This document shows positions 45,408 to 54,076 of a stretch of DNA of 64,000 nt, in pieces. The notes under the pieces were generated by a model. The model was not told where the DNA came from, searched no databases, and worked only from the letters and a program-made list of their open reading frames with translations. The translations under genes were made by a program, and so were the position numbers. Positions within the stretch are counted from its first letter, which is position 1; each line of letters opens with the position of its first letter. The stretch spans positions 24,520 to 88,519 of the forward strand of contig CALSRA010000005.1 in NCBI GenBank assembly GCA_943788635.1, written 5' to 3'. The DNA is from an uncultured Alphaproteobacteria bacterium. Its GTDB lineage: Bacteria > Pseudomonadota > Alphaproteobacteria > UBA8366 > GCA-2717185.

Positions 45408-46484
45408 ATGAAACTCGGCCTGTTCATGATGCCCCTGCACCCGCCGACCCGGCCCGTCGCGGAATGTTACGACCGCGATATCGACCAGCTCGTTCTGGCC
45501 GACAAACTGGGGTTCGACGAAGCATGGCTGGGCGAACACTTCACCGAGAAATGGGAGAACGCCCCGGCACCGGACCTGATGATCGCCAAGGTGCTGGCGC
45601 TGACCGAAAACATCAAATTCGGCACCGGGGTCACGCTGCTGGGCATGCATGAACCGGTCTACCTGGCGCACCGTGTCGCGATGCTGGATCACCTGGCGCA
45701 TGGACGGTTCCAGTGGGGTATCGGGCTGGGTGGCATCCCGACCGACATGCAGCTAATGGGGCTGGATCCCGCCACCGCGCGCGGCCGGGCGGCAGAGGCA
45801 CTCGAAGTGATTCTGGGGCTGTGGCAGGCGGATGAGAACGGCTTCAGCCATCACGGCGAGCATTTCAGCATCGACGCGCCCAAACTGGATCAGGCCACGG
45901 GCCGCGGGTTGCACATGAAACCGTTGCAATTGCCCCACCCGCCAATCTCTCTGGCGGCCAGCACACCCAAATCCGGGTCGTTGCATATTGCCGGCGCCCG
46001 GGGCTGGTCACCGATGTCGAGTGCAATTTTATCCGCGACCCATCTGCCGGGTCACTGGGACATGGTGGCCGAGGGCGCCAAAAGCGCCGGCCGCACGGCG
46101 AACCGCAGCGACTGGCGGGTCGCGCGCGACATCTTCGTCGGCCCGACACCGAAGATCGCACGGGAACGCGCCCGCGCCACGATGGGCCGCAACTACGATG
46201 AACATCAGCATGCCAGCCGCATCGGCACCGTGCAGATCGCCACCAGCAAGCTGGACCCCGCCATGCCGGACGATGCCGTGGACGTCGATTACCTGATGGA
46301 AAACCTGTGGATTGTCGGCGATCCGGCCGAATGTGCCGACAAAATCCGCGCGCTGTACGAAACCACCGGCGGCTTCGGCAGCCTGTTGAGCATCACCGCG
46401 GATTCTGACGATGCCGGCTGGGACCACGAAAGCCTGCGCCTACTGGCGGAAGACGTCGCACCGCGAATTGCAGACCTGGGATAA
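45408..46484 (+). CDS. LLM class flavin-dependent oxidoreductase
   Basis: 358-residue luciferase-like monooxygenase fold. The N-terminal MKLGLFMMPLHPP, DEAWLGEHFTEKW and the GVTLLGMHEPVYLAHRVAML strand-helix unit are typical, as is FQWGIGLGGIPTDMQLMG. Such enzymes use reduced FMN and oxygen to attack a small organic molecule. Reduced flavin must come from a reductase elsewhere. It is 54 bp after the hydroxyacid dehydrogenase gene and is followed by a strong hairpin. Confidence 0.9.
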   Translation: MKLGLFMMPLHPPTRPVAECYDRDIDQLVLADKLGFDEAWLGEHFTEKWENAPAPDLMIAKVLALTENIKFGTGVTLLGMHEPVYLAHRVAMLDHLAHGRFQWGIGLGGIPTDMQLMGLDPATARGRAAEALEVILGLWQADENGFSHHGEHFSIDAPKLDQATGRGLHMKPLQLPHPPISLAASTPKSGSLHIAGARGWSPMSSAILSATHLPGHWDMVAEGAKSAGRTANRSDWRVARDIFVGPTPKIARERARATMGRNYDEHQHASRIGTVQIATSKLDPAMPDDAVDVDYLMENLWIVGDPAECADKIRALYETTGGFGSLLSITADSDDAGWDHESLRLLAEDVAPRIADLG

Positions 46485-46490
46485 GATACA

Positions 46491-46523
46491 AAAAAGAGCA
46501 CCCGACCAGCATTGACCGGGCGC
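46491..46523. terminator. bidirectional terminator between convergent genes
   Basis: A 10 bp stem with G-U pairs (46498-46507 with 46514-46523, 6 nt loop) is followed on the minus strand by a T run (46491-46495). It can end both the LLM gene (plus) and the orphan gene stopping at 46558 (minus). Confidence 0.75.
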
Positions 46524-46557
46524 CATATTCTTTGCGCGACCCTTTAAGATCAGCCGA

Positions 46558-46956
46558 TCACAATTCCCATGCGACCTTGACGACATTTGGCTTGTCGCTG
46601 TTGAAATCAATTGAATGGGCGTTGAGGGACTTCTTGTAGATCCGCTTCACATGGGTGTCGCCGGATTCAAGGGTGAAGGTCAGCTTGGTGTCCCTTCCCG
46701 TCGATCCGCCGAGGATGAATATCGTGTATTCGAATGATTTCCCATCTGATTTGATCAGCTTGATTTCATGAATACCCGAAATCTGCTGCGCGACATCCGT
46801 TGTCGGTTTATCCCTTTTATATGACTTGTCCTTAGGGTCCCAACGAAGCCCCAGCACTTCCATATCGCCACCGCCGGGAACGAGAACACCTGTAAGCTCC
46901 CCATGATCAAAGGGATCAGCATTGGTACCTGTAAAAATTTTATTATTATCCGTCAT
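46558..46956 (-). CDS. 132-residue protein of unknown function
   Basis: Not recognised. It is hydrophilic, without signal peptide, membrane segment or cysteine, and looks beta-rich (alternating patterns FEYTIFILGGSTGRDTKLTF). Aromatic and lysine content is high. Its GC content is lower than its neighbours. ATG 46956 follows CAAGGAAATCGT, a good ribosome binding site, and a terminator follows at 46491-46523, so it is probably expressed. It could be a cytoplasmic or phage/secreted-particle-like beta-sandwich protein, but I have no evidence for either. Confidence 0.65.
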   Translation of the reverse strand: MTDNNKIFTGTNADPFDHGELTGVLVPGGGDMEVLGLRWDPKDKSYKRDKPTTDVAQQISGIHEIKLIKSDGKSFEYTIFILGGSTGRDTKLTFTLESGDTHVKRIYKKSLNAHSIDFNSDKPNVVKVAWEL

Positions 46957-47171
46957 ACGATTTCCTTGTTCCTTTGGGGTTTCATCGTCACACGTCAGCC
47001 GCGCACTGGCCTGAATTTGTGAGGAAAACTATGGTTAATACCATGCAGATTGTCGCAATGGCATTCCAAGTGCAATGTCTTTGAACGTCCCGGTTTTCCA
47101 ACCGCCTTCTTCCCGCCACAATGCGCGACCAGATATAGTGATCCCCTCATCATCCGAACTGGACCCCCGCC

Positions 47172-47738
47172 TTGATTCTGCACCGCGCAACCCGCTTCCT
47201 GCTAGCTCTCTGCGTCGTCGCGATGACGGCGGTAACAACGGCCCGGGCGGCGGACGACACCTATTCAGCCGAAGAAATTTCGGCCAAGGCCCAGGGCTTC
47301 TTTGGCGACACAACCGAAGGAATGGCCAAGGCAATCGAAAAGGTTTTCGCCGATCACGGCCGGCCCAACGCCTATATCACCGGCGAGGAAGTCAGCGGCG
47401 CCATCGGCGTCGGCCTGCGCTATGGAAACGGCACACTGAACCGCAAGACCGGCGGTTCACGCAAGGTCTACTGGCAAGGTCCATCAATCGGATGGGATAT
47501 CGGCGGCAATGCCTCCAAGGTCTTCACCCTGATCTACAAGCTGAAGAATACCGAAGACCTGTTCCAGCGCTATCCGGGCGTCGATGGCAGCTTCTATTTT
47601 ATCGCCGGCATCGGCGTGAACTACCAGCAGTCGGGCGATAGCATCCTCGCGCCGATCCGCACGGGTGTCGGCCTGCGCGCGGGCGCCAATATCGGCTACC
47701 TGCATTACAACAAGGAACATTCCTGGCTGCCGTTCTAA
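47172..47738 (+). CDS. eipA: DUF1134 family periplasmic protein EipA
   Basis: 188-residue secreted protein of the DUF1134 family. A signal peptide (LLALCVVAMTAVTTARA, cleavage near 26) precedes a compact domain of about 155 residues with SGAIGVGLRYGNGTL and SIGWDIGGNASKVF, glycine-rich beta strands matching the small beta-barrel described for Brucella EipA, an envelope-integrity protein linked to cell division. I use the TTG start at 47172; no ATG gives a complete signal peptide. Glycerol kinase follows 14 bp later, perhaps on the same transcript. Confidence 0.87.
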   Translation: MILHRATRFLLALCVVAMTAVTTARAADDTYSAEEISAKAQGFFGDTTEGMAKAIEKVFADHGRPNAYITGEEVSGAIGVGLRYGNGTLNRKTGGSRKVYWQGPSIGWDIGGNASKVFTLIYKLKNTEDLFQRYPGVDGSFYFIAGIGVNYQQSGDSILAPIRTGVGLRAGANIGYLHYNKEHSWLPF

Positions 47739-47752
47739 ATGTAATATAAGCC

Positions 47753-49228
47753 ATGACCATCCTCGCTATCGATCAGGGAACCACCAGCACCCGCGCCATC
47801 GTGTTCGATACCGATGGCGTGCCCCTGGGACAGGGACAGCGGGAATTGCCGCAGATTTTCCCCAAACCGGGCTGGGTCGAGCACGGCGCCGAAGAGATCT
47901 GGGGCGCTAACGTTTCAGTGTGCCGCAACGCCATCGCCGCCGCAGGTATCGAGGCCGCATCCATCGCCGGAATCGGCATCAGCAACCAGCGCGAAACCAC
48001 CGTCATCTGGGACCGGACCACTGGCGTGCCGATCCATAACGCGATTGTCTGGCAGGACCGGCGCACCGGCGACCAGTGCACCCGGTTGCGCGCCGAGGGG
48101 CTGGAGCCATTGATCCAGGCAAAAACCGGGTTGCTGCTCGACCCGTACTTTTCCGCAACCAAGATCGCCTGGCTGTTGGATAACCTGCCCGGCGCGCGGG
48201 CGAAGGCGGAAGCCGGCGACCTTGCCTTCGGCACCATCGACAGTTTCCTGTTATGGCGGCTGACCGGCGGCAAGGTCCATGCAACGGACGCGACCAACGC
48301 AGCCCGCACGTTGCTCTACGATATTCACACGCAGGACTGGGACGACGAACTGCTGCGCATCTTCGGCGTACCGCGCGCCTTGTTACCGGACATTCGCGAC
48401 AACGCCGCCGAATTCGGTGTCACCGAACCGGCCCTGTTCGGCGCGGCGATCCCGGTGCGCGGCATGGCGGGCGACCAGCAGGCGGCGACGGTCGGGCAGG
48501 CTTGTTTTGAGCCGGGCATGGTCAAGGCGACATACGGCACCGGCTGTTTCGCGCTGATCAATACCGGCGATACGCCCGTCGTATCGACCAACAAGCTGCT
48601 GACGACGCTGGCCTACCGGATCAACGGCAAACCGACCTATGCGCTGGAAGGCAGCATCTTCGTCGCCGGCGCGGCGGTGCAGTGGCTGCGCGACGGCATC
48701 GGCATGATCGCACAGGCGGCCAAGGTCGAAGCGCTGACCCGAGCCGCATCCCCGGACAGCGGCGTCTATATGGTGCCGGCCTTCACCGGGCTGGGCGCGC
48801 CGCACTGGGACCCGGATGCCCGCGGCGCGATTTTCGGACTGACCCGCGATACAGGCCGCGCGGAACTGGCGCGGGCGACACTGGAATCGGTCAGTTACCA
48901 GACCCGCGACCTGTTCGAGGCCATGCAGGCCGATGGCGCGACGCCACCCGCCGCGCTGCGGGTCGATGGCGGGATGACCGCGAATGGCTGGGCGATGCAA
49001 TTCCTCGCCGACATCCTGGGGTCCCCCGTGGAGCGCCCCGTGCTACAGGAAACCACGGCGCTGGGGGCGGCCATGCTGTCCGGGATGCAGGCGGGCGTCA
49101 TGCCGGGCTTCACCGAACTCGCCACCCGATGGCGGCGTGATGCGCGCTTCGACCCCGCCATGGACAACGCCGAACGCGACCGCCGCTACGACGGTTGGCG
49201 CGATGCGGTCCGGCGAACCCGCAGCTAA
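47753..49228 (+). CDS. glpK: glycerol kinase
   Basis: 491-residue FGGY-family kinase making glycerol-3-phosphate from glycerol and ATP. The N-terminal phosphate loop [15 protein letters not shown], the substrate segment [12 protein letters not shown] and [20 protein letters not shown], the ADP site YGTGCF and the C-terminal [19 protein letters not shown] (start of that block) are present. Full length. glpF, glpD and a glp regulator are absent here. ATG 47753 lies 14 bp after eipA. Its stop overlaps that of the convergent isocitrate-lyase-family gene by 4 bp. Confidence 0.95.
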   Translation: MTILAIDQGTTSTRAIVFDTDGVPLGQGQRELPQIFPKPGWVEHGAEEIWGANVSVCRNAIAAAGIEAASIAGIGISNQRETTVIWDRTTGVPIHNAIVWQDRRTGDQCTRLRAEGLEPLIQAKTGLLLDPYFSATKIAWLLDNLPGARAKAEAGDLAFGTIDSFLLWRLTGGKVHATDATNAARTLLYDIHTQDWDDELLRIFGVPRALLPDIRDNAAEFGVTEPALFGAAIPVRGMAGDQQAATVGQACFEPGMVKATYGTGCFALINTGDTPVVSTNKLLTTLAYRINGKPTYALEGSIFVAGAAVQWLRDGIGMIAQAAKVEALTRAASPDSGVYMVPAFTGLGAPHWDPDARGAIFGLTRDTGRAELARATLESVSYQTRDLFEAMQADGATPPAALRVDGGMTANGWAMQFLADILGSPVERPVLQETTALGAAMLSGMQAGVMPGFTELATRWRRDARFDPAMDNAERDRRYDGWRDAVRRTRS

Positions 49229-50112
49229 TCCTTGTTTTCGACCGTCGCTTCCTCAATGGCGTAATATTCGTCGAGGCCAATCGTGTCCTCGATATACTGC
49301 CGCAATTCGACGTTCTGTTCGGTGCTGAAGCCGGAATAGACGCCGGACTGTTTCATTTCCTGCAGCGCCTGCCGGGCGCCATTCACAGCGGCGAGCAGGA
49401 ACAGCTGCGCGTCGATACAGGCCGCATAGCCCATATCCTCCATTTCCTGCAGCGAATACACCGGGCGGCCATCGCGGTTGCCACGGCTCTGCACATAGAC
49501 TAGCGGGATCGGCGAACGCTTGGGTGCGTTGCGCGCGGTCTCGTCGTCGGTCGGGAACAGCAGTCCCATATCGGCACCTTCCGCCGCGCCGATTTCCATG
49601 CGCTTTATCGCAACATCCAGCCCTTCGAAACGGCAGGTGTCGGTGCGGGCGATAATGACGAAATCCGGGTCCAGCTTGTCGCGTTCCTTGCAGGCCCAGC
49701 GGATCTTGTCGCGGAATTCTTCTTCGGGAATCGCATGCGCCACATACTTGTGATAGTGCGCGCGCTTGGGATAAAGCTGGTCCTCGATATGGACTCCGGC
49801 GATGCCGCCATTGATGAATTCCCGCACCGTGCGGGTCGCATGCAGCGGTTCGCCAAACGCCGCCCCCGCATCGGCGATCACCGGCAGTGGAATGGACCGT
49901 GCCACTGCCGAGGCTGTTTCAACCTGCTCCGTCAGGGTCAGCAACGGCTCGCTCACCGCGCGCGACGCACCGGTGACGAAACCGCCGACATAGGCGGCAT
50001 CGAAACCGGTCTGCTGTACCATCCGGCCGCCGAACGGGTCGTAGACCGACGGCATATACAGAAGACCATCACGCGCTAACAATTCTCTGAGACGTTTCGT
50101 CGCCGTGCTCAT
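49225..50112 (-). CDS. isocitrate lyase/PEP mutase family protein lacking the catalytic cysteine
   Basis: 295-residue alpha/beta-barrel enzyme of the ICL/PEPM superfamily. The Mg site [18 protein letters not shown] and [14 protein letters not shown] are in place, then [13 protein letters not shown]. True isocitrate and methylisocitrate lyases have K-[KR]-C-G-H in the gating loop; here it reads KRAHYH, without the cysteine. A C-C lyase with a different acid, or an oxaloacetate-decarboxylase-like hydrolase, is more likely. ATG 50112. It is divergent from a dioxygenase gene by 87 bp. Confidence 0.85.
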   Translation of the reverse strand: MSTATKRLRELLARDGLLYMPSVYDPFGGRMVQQTGFDAAYVGGFVTGASRAVSEPLLTLTEQVETASAVARSIPLPVIADAGAAFGEPLHATRTVREFINGGIAGVHIEDQLYPKRAHYHKYVAHAIPEEEFRDKIRWACKERDKLDPDFVIIARTDTCRFEGLDVAIKRMEIGAAEGADMGLLFPTDDETARNAPKRSPIPLVYVQSRGNRDGRPVYSLQEMEDMGYAACIDAQLFLLAAVNGARQALQEMKQSGVYSGFSTEQNVELRQYIEDTIGLDEYYAIEEATVENKD

Positions 50113-50199
50113 AATTGACACCCAACCCCCAATTGCCGAAGAATGCTGTTCAGTTTCAGCCACCAGTATGCGCAACCCGGTCCAGTGGGGGAAGATCGA

Positions 50200-51270
50200 A
50201 TGCCGGAAGCGAAAGCCAAACCGGAGCCAAACGCCGAACATCCGCAGCGAATTGACCTGCCCTGCGCGTGGTATGCGCGGGAAATGGAAACCGACACGTC
50301 CTGGATCTGGCAGTTTCAGCCGGAGCACCTGGACGAACTGGACGCCGCCTTGCGCATTTCGAAAGAAAAAGGACTGGCCGAACAGGACGTCACAAAAGCC
50401 GATTTTCCGCTGGATGGCTTTGCGGCAACGCTCGACGCCCTGCTGGAGGAACTGGAATTCGGACGTGGCGTCGTGTTGATGCGGGGATTGCCCGTCGAAA
50501 AGTACAGTGTCGAGGATCTGCGCCGAATGTACTGGGGCATCGGGACCCATATGGGCAGAACGATGTCGCAGAACATCAAGGGCGAACACATGCAGGAAGT
50601 TCGCGACCACGGCTTCGACTATTCAAAGCCGGAACATCGCGGCAGCATGACCTCGGCCAAATTGCGCCCGCATTGCGATATCAGCGATGCCGTCGGCCTG
50701 TTATGTGTCCGACCATCAAAGAGCGGCGGCGAAAGCACGCTGTGCAGTTCCATGACGATCTACAATGAGATTTTCGATCACCACCCCGAAATGCTGCCGG
50801 CAGCCCATCACGGATATCGCTTTGATCTGGACGGAAAGGGCCCAACCGGGCACCCGAAAGAAGTCACCAACCCGTTGCCGGTCTATAGCTGGTTCGAGGG
50901 ACAGTTGAGTTGCCGCTACAATCAGAAAGCCATCGAAGAAGGCGCCGCCAAGATTGATGAGCCGCTGACAAAACTGCAGCAGGACACGATCAATTTCATC
51001 GGCGAAACCGCCCTGCGGCCCGACGTTCAGATGTCGATGGATTTCCAGCCCGGCGACATCCAGTGGCTGAACAATTACGTCACCCTGCATTCACGTACGG
51101 AATACGTCGATTACGACGAGCCCGACCGCAAGCGCCTGCTGCTGCGGCTGTGGATCAACCATGCGAAATCCCGGCCGCTGGATGATGCCTTCGCCAACAA
51201 GACGCTGATGGGCCCGCGCGTGGGCGTCAAGAAACGCGCGCCAACCTATGAAATAAACGCCGCGGACTGA
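50200..51270 (+). CDS. TauD/TfdA family dioxygenase
   Basis: 356-residue Fe(II)/2-oxoglutarate dioxygenase. The metal motif is KLRPHCDISDAVGLL (His-x-Asp), the distal His is in NYVTLHSRTEY, and the 2-oxoglutarate arginine follows in RKRLLLRLWI. It is longer than TauD because of an N-terminal helical region (1-90). ATG 50200 follows TGGGGGAAGATCGA. Its stop is 2 bp from the convergent aminotransferase gene. It belongs with the dioxygenases that act on small carboxylates; substrate unknown. Confidence 0.87.
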   Translation: MPEAKAKPEPNAEHPQRIDLPCAWYAREMETDTSWIWQFQPEHLDELDAALRISKEKGLAEQDVTKADFPLDGFAATLDALLEELEFGRGVVLMRGLPVEKYSVEDLRRMYWGIGTHMGRTMSQNIKGEHMQEVRDHGFDYSKPEHRGSMTSAKLRPHCDISDAVGLLCVRPSKSGGESTLCSSMTIYNEIFDHHPEMLPAAHHGYRFDLDGKGPTGHPKEVTNPLPVYSWFEGQLSCRYNQKAIEEGAAKIDEPLTKLQQDTINFIGETALRPDVQMSMDFQPGDIQWLNNYVTLHSRTEYVDYDEPDRKRLLLRLWINHAKSRPLDDAFANKTLMGPRVGVKKRAPTYEINAAD

Positions 51271-51272
51271 CC

Positions 51273-52454
51273 TCAGCCGTTGGCTAGGTAATCCGACGCG
51301 GCCGTAATGCCGCCTGATTCATGCGGAATGCCGCAAATCCCGAGGCTCGCCTCAACCGCCGCCAGCGCACCGATGACCATCGGTTCGTTCACAAATCCCA
51401 TATGGCCAATCCGAAACGCCTTGCCGCGTGATTCACCCAGCCCCGTGGCAATGGAAACGTTGAACCGGTCGCGGCAGGTCAGGCGGAATTTTTCGATATC
51501 ATGGCCACCATCAACCAGGATTGTCGTCACGGAATTCGCCGCTTCGCGCGGATCGGCCGCATTCAGCGAAATGCAGTTGCCCCGTGCCCAGACATTGACG
51601 CAGCGGCGCACCGCTTCCGCCAACCGGGCGTGGCGGACAAAGGCATTCTCGAGTCCTTCTTCGAAAACCATGTCGAGCCCTTCCCGCAGCGCAAACAGCA
51701 GGTGCTCGGGCGGGGTACCACAGAACCATTTGTAATACGCATCGTCCATACGGCGCTTCCAGTCCCAGTACAGACGCGGCAGCGTCGCGTTGTCGGATGC
51801 ATCAAGCGCCTTCTGACTGACTGCATTGAAGGCCAGCCCCGGCGGCTGCATCAGTCCCTTCTGGGATCCGCCGACCGCGACATCGATGCCCCATTCATCC
51901 ATACGGAAATCGACCGAACCCAGCGCCGCCACCGTGTCGACCATGAACAGCGCCGGATGTCCCGCATCGTCAATCGCCTTGCGCATCGCCGGCAGATCGC
52001 AGATCAGGCTCGTCGCCGTATCGATATGAACCGTCAGTACCGCCTTGATCTTGTGATCCGTATCAGCCTTCAGATGTGCTGAGACCGCCGCCGTATCGAT
52101 ACCGTGGCGCCAATCGCCCGGCAGGGTTTCAACCACGATGCCGAACGCTTCCGCCATTTCGGCCCAGTTGATCGAGAAATGCCCCGCGCCCGGCACCAAG
52201 ACGTGATCGCCCGGGGACAGCGCATTCACCAGCGCCGCTTCCCACGCGCCATGTCCATTGCTGGCATACATCACGACCTCGCCGGATTCGGTACGGAACA
52301 CGCGTTTCAGGTCTGCATAAAGGCTGCGCATCATTTCCAGAAATTCAGGTGTGGAAAAATCCACCGCCGGCTGGGCCATGGCGCGCAAGACCCGGTCGGG
52401 AATATTTGTCGGTCCGGGCGTATGCAAAAAATTACGGCCTGTCGAGATCGTCAT
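51273..52454 (-). CDS. alanine/serine-glyoxylate aminotransferase family protein
   Basis: 393-residue class V PLP aminotransferase of the SGAT/AGAT group. HTPGPTNIPDRVLRAM at the start, LFMVDTVAALGSVDF (cofactor Asp) and the lysine segment VAVGGSQKGLMQPPGL are all present. It transfers amino groups between serine, alanine or another donor and glyoxylate or a related oxoacid. The neighbours (dioxygenase, ICL-family enzyme, sugar-phosphate isomerase-like) suggest a C2-C4 acid route. Start ATG 52454 follows GTAAGGACTGAATCGCC. Confidence 0.9.
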   Translation of the reverse strand: MTISTGRNFLHTPGPTNIPDRVLRAMAQPAVDFSTPEFLEMMRSLYADLKRVFRTESGEVVMYASNGHGAWEAALVNALSPGDHVLVPGAGHFSINWAEMAEAFGIVVETLPGDWRHGIDTAAVSAHLKADTDHKIKAVLTVHIDTATSLICDLPAMRKAIDDAGHPALFMVDTVAALGSVDFRMDEWGIDVAVGGSQKGLMQPPGLAFNAVSQKALDASDNATLPRLYWDWKRRMDDAYYKWFCGTPPEHLLFALREGLDMVFEEGLENAFVRHARLAEAVRRCVNVWARGNCISLNAADPREAANSVTTILVDGGHDIEKFRLTCRDRFNVSIATGLGESRGKAFRIGHMGFVNEPMVIGALAAVEASLGICGIPHESGGITAASDYLANG

Positions 52455-52536
52455 GGCGATTCAGTCCTTACCTGTCGTGTTGGCAGCATGTATCGGCAAT
52501 TCTCAAAGCTTTTTCAGCGACATGCAAGCTTCGGAT

Positions 52537-53370
52537 TCAATTTTCGTGCAGCAGTGGCAGGAACAGGCCCGCCGCCTCCTGAATGGCGTCTTCCACCGAT
52601 TGCCCGTCTCGCAGCGGCTGGTGCACGGAGAACCATCCGTCATAACCGACATGTTTCAGTGCGGCAATCAACGGCGAGGGATCGATTCCGGCGATGTCGT
52701 CCAGCGCGATGAACTGTACGCCCACCGGTCCGCGGGTGCGTGTGTTGAAGGTCATCGGAGACTTGAGGTCGAGGCGAATATTCTGAAAATAGACATTGCG
52801 CAGCCAGGGCGACAATTTCTCGATTGCCGCCGCCCCGTAAGGGCCCCCGCATGCCAGAATATTGGCCGGTTCAAAAGTGACGCCGAAGTTCGGCCGATCA
52901 AGCCGTTGCAGCACATCAACCGCACCGTCCACGGTTTCAAACAACGAACCCCAATGCATCTGATGCGCCAGCACGATACCCCGTTCCGCGGCCTGATCGG
53001 CAGCGGTCCGGGCGGCGGGAATATCATCTTCATGGTGCATCATCACGCGCAGCATCCGGCAGCCCAGCCCATCGGCAAGATCCAGATAGGGCCCGATATT
53101 GCGCAGAGCGTCCGTCGCATTGGCATTGTTTATTGCCAAAGGCAGGTCACCCGTCACCATAGAAACCGAAAGCCCCAATCCGCCAAGCAGCGAACGAACT
53201 GCCGCAACACGGGTCGGTGGCGATTCGACGGAAACGACAGAGGCCCGCATCGAAAGCCCCTGGAACCCGGCCGCAAGCGCAAGGGGCGCCAGATCCTCGA
53301 TCGGAACGGCAGCAACGTCCTTACGCTTTGGCGATTCCGCGATCCGCACGGACAACGACAGCTTCATCAC
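52537..53370 (-). CDS. sugar phosphate isomerase/epimerase (AP endonuclease 2-like TIM barrel)
   Basis: 277-residue xylose-isomerase-like TIM barrel. MKLSLSVRIAES at the N-terminus, VLAHQMHWGSLFETVDGAVD in the middle (metal-site Glu/His region) and GYDGWFSVHQPLRDG near the end follow the family layout. Metal-dependent isomerase, epimerase or dehydratase; the exact reaction cannot be read. Two adjacent ATGs (53370, 53367). The XRE regulator gene ends 27 bp upstream on the same strand, so both may be one transcript. Confidence 0.8.
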   Translation of the reverse strand: MMKLSLSVRIAESPKRKDVAAVPIEDLAPLALAAGFQGLSMRASVVSVESPPTRVAAVRSLLGGLGLSVSMVTGDLPLAINNANATDALRNIGPYLDLADGLGCRMLRVMMHHEDDIPAARTAADQAAERGIVLAHQMHWGSLFETVDGAVDVLQRLDRPNFGVTFEPANILACGGPYGAAAIEKLSPWLRNVYFQNIRLDLKSPMTFNTRTRGPVGVQFIALDDIAGIDPSPLIAALKHVGYDGWFSVHQPLRDGQSVEDAIQEAAGLFLPLLHEN

Positions 53371-53397
53371 CCCGTTGCCCTTGCGTAGCGGCAGGAA

Positions 53398-53823
53398 TCA
53401 GGCTGCGGACGACTTCGCGACAGCCTTGACCGCCTGAAAGATCGACTTGCGCAGGTTTCCGCTGGGGATCTTCTGGTAGGCCTGAACGAATTCCCGGACT
53501 TCGGGTTCGGAGAACGGGTTTTCCGAATCGTCCAGCGACGGTTCCGTGGTTTGTGCCGCTTCCTTGATCTTGGTCGGCATGTCTTCGAAGAAATAGGACA
53601 CCGGAACATCAAGGATCTGCGCAAATTCATGCAATTTGCTGGCGCTGATGCGGTTCGCGCCCTTCTCGTACTTCTGGAATTGCTGGAAGGACAGTCCGAC
53701 CTGTTCAGCCAGGTAGGTTTGGCTGAAATCCATCATCAGACGCCGGTAACGCAGACGCCGACCAACATGCCGGTCAATTTCCCGAACTTCGTCCCGCGTC
53801 AGCGTGGTTGTTTTCTTTTCCAT
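53398..53823 (-). CDS. XRE-family transcriptional regulator
   Basis: 141-residue Cro/C1-type regulator. The helix-turn-helix is at about 18-75 (RRLMMDFSQTYLAEQVGLSF then QQFQKYEKGANRISASKL), and the remainder is an acidic linker and helical C-terminus, the layout of the alphaproteobacterial SinR/PraR-like group. ATG 53823 follows TGAGGAAATA, so the longer upstream start at 53889 is not needed. It is divergent from the fumarase/lyase gene across a 253 bp AT-rich region with nested inverted repeats that it may bind. Confidence 0.88.
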   Translation of the reverse strand: MEKKTTTLTRDEVREIDRHVGRRLRYRRLMMDFSQTYLAEQVGLSFQQFQKYEKGANRISASKLHEFAQILDVPVSYFFEDMPTKIKEAAQTTEPSLDDSENPFSEPEVREFVQAYQKIPSGNLRKSIFQAVKAVAKSSAA

Positions 53824-53946
53824 TATTTCCTCAGTTATTTGATCTGAATTGCAACTCGCTTCGACGTCGCCCCATAAAGCCATGCCCACCCAACAGCCAA
53901 ATGCCCGTACTATCGTCGAAACGCATTCAAGGTATAATCCTTATAC

Positions 53947-54036
53947 TCGTGATTGTGAATGTGTCACGCAGTATGATTATTAGGCAAGATTCAAAATTCG
54001 TTTCCGTCACAAGGGCCTAGCCTAATAATATCACGA
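53947..54036. promoter_or_regulatory. nested inverted repeats between XRE regulator and lyase
   Basis: ATTATTAGGC (53976-53985) and GCCTAATAAT (54020-54029) are a perfect 10 bp inverted repeat 34 bp apart. Directly outside, TCGTGAT (53947-53953) and ATCACGA (54030-54036) form a second pair. The elements lie in the divergent promoter region; likely operators, possibly looped. Confidence 0.5.
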
Positions 54037-54076
54037 TTCATTGTATCAGGCATCCACCGTAAAAATTGGTATCATA

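Noticed and set aside
47032..47045. ATGGT-TAAT-ACCAT palindrome upstream of eipA
   Set aside because: Only 5 bp arms; too short to separate from chance, and no matching regulator nearby.
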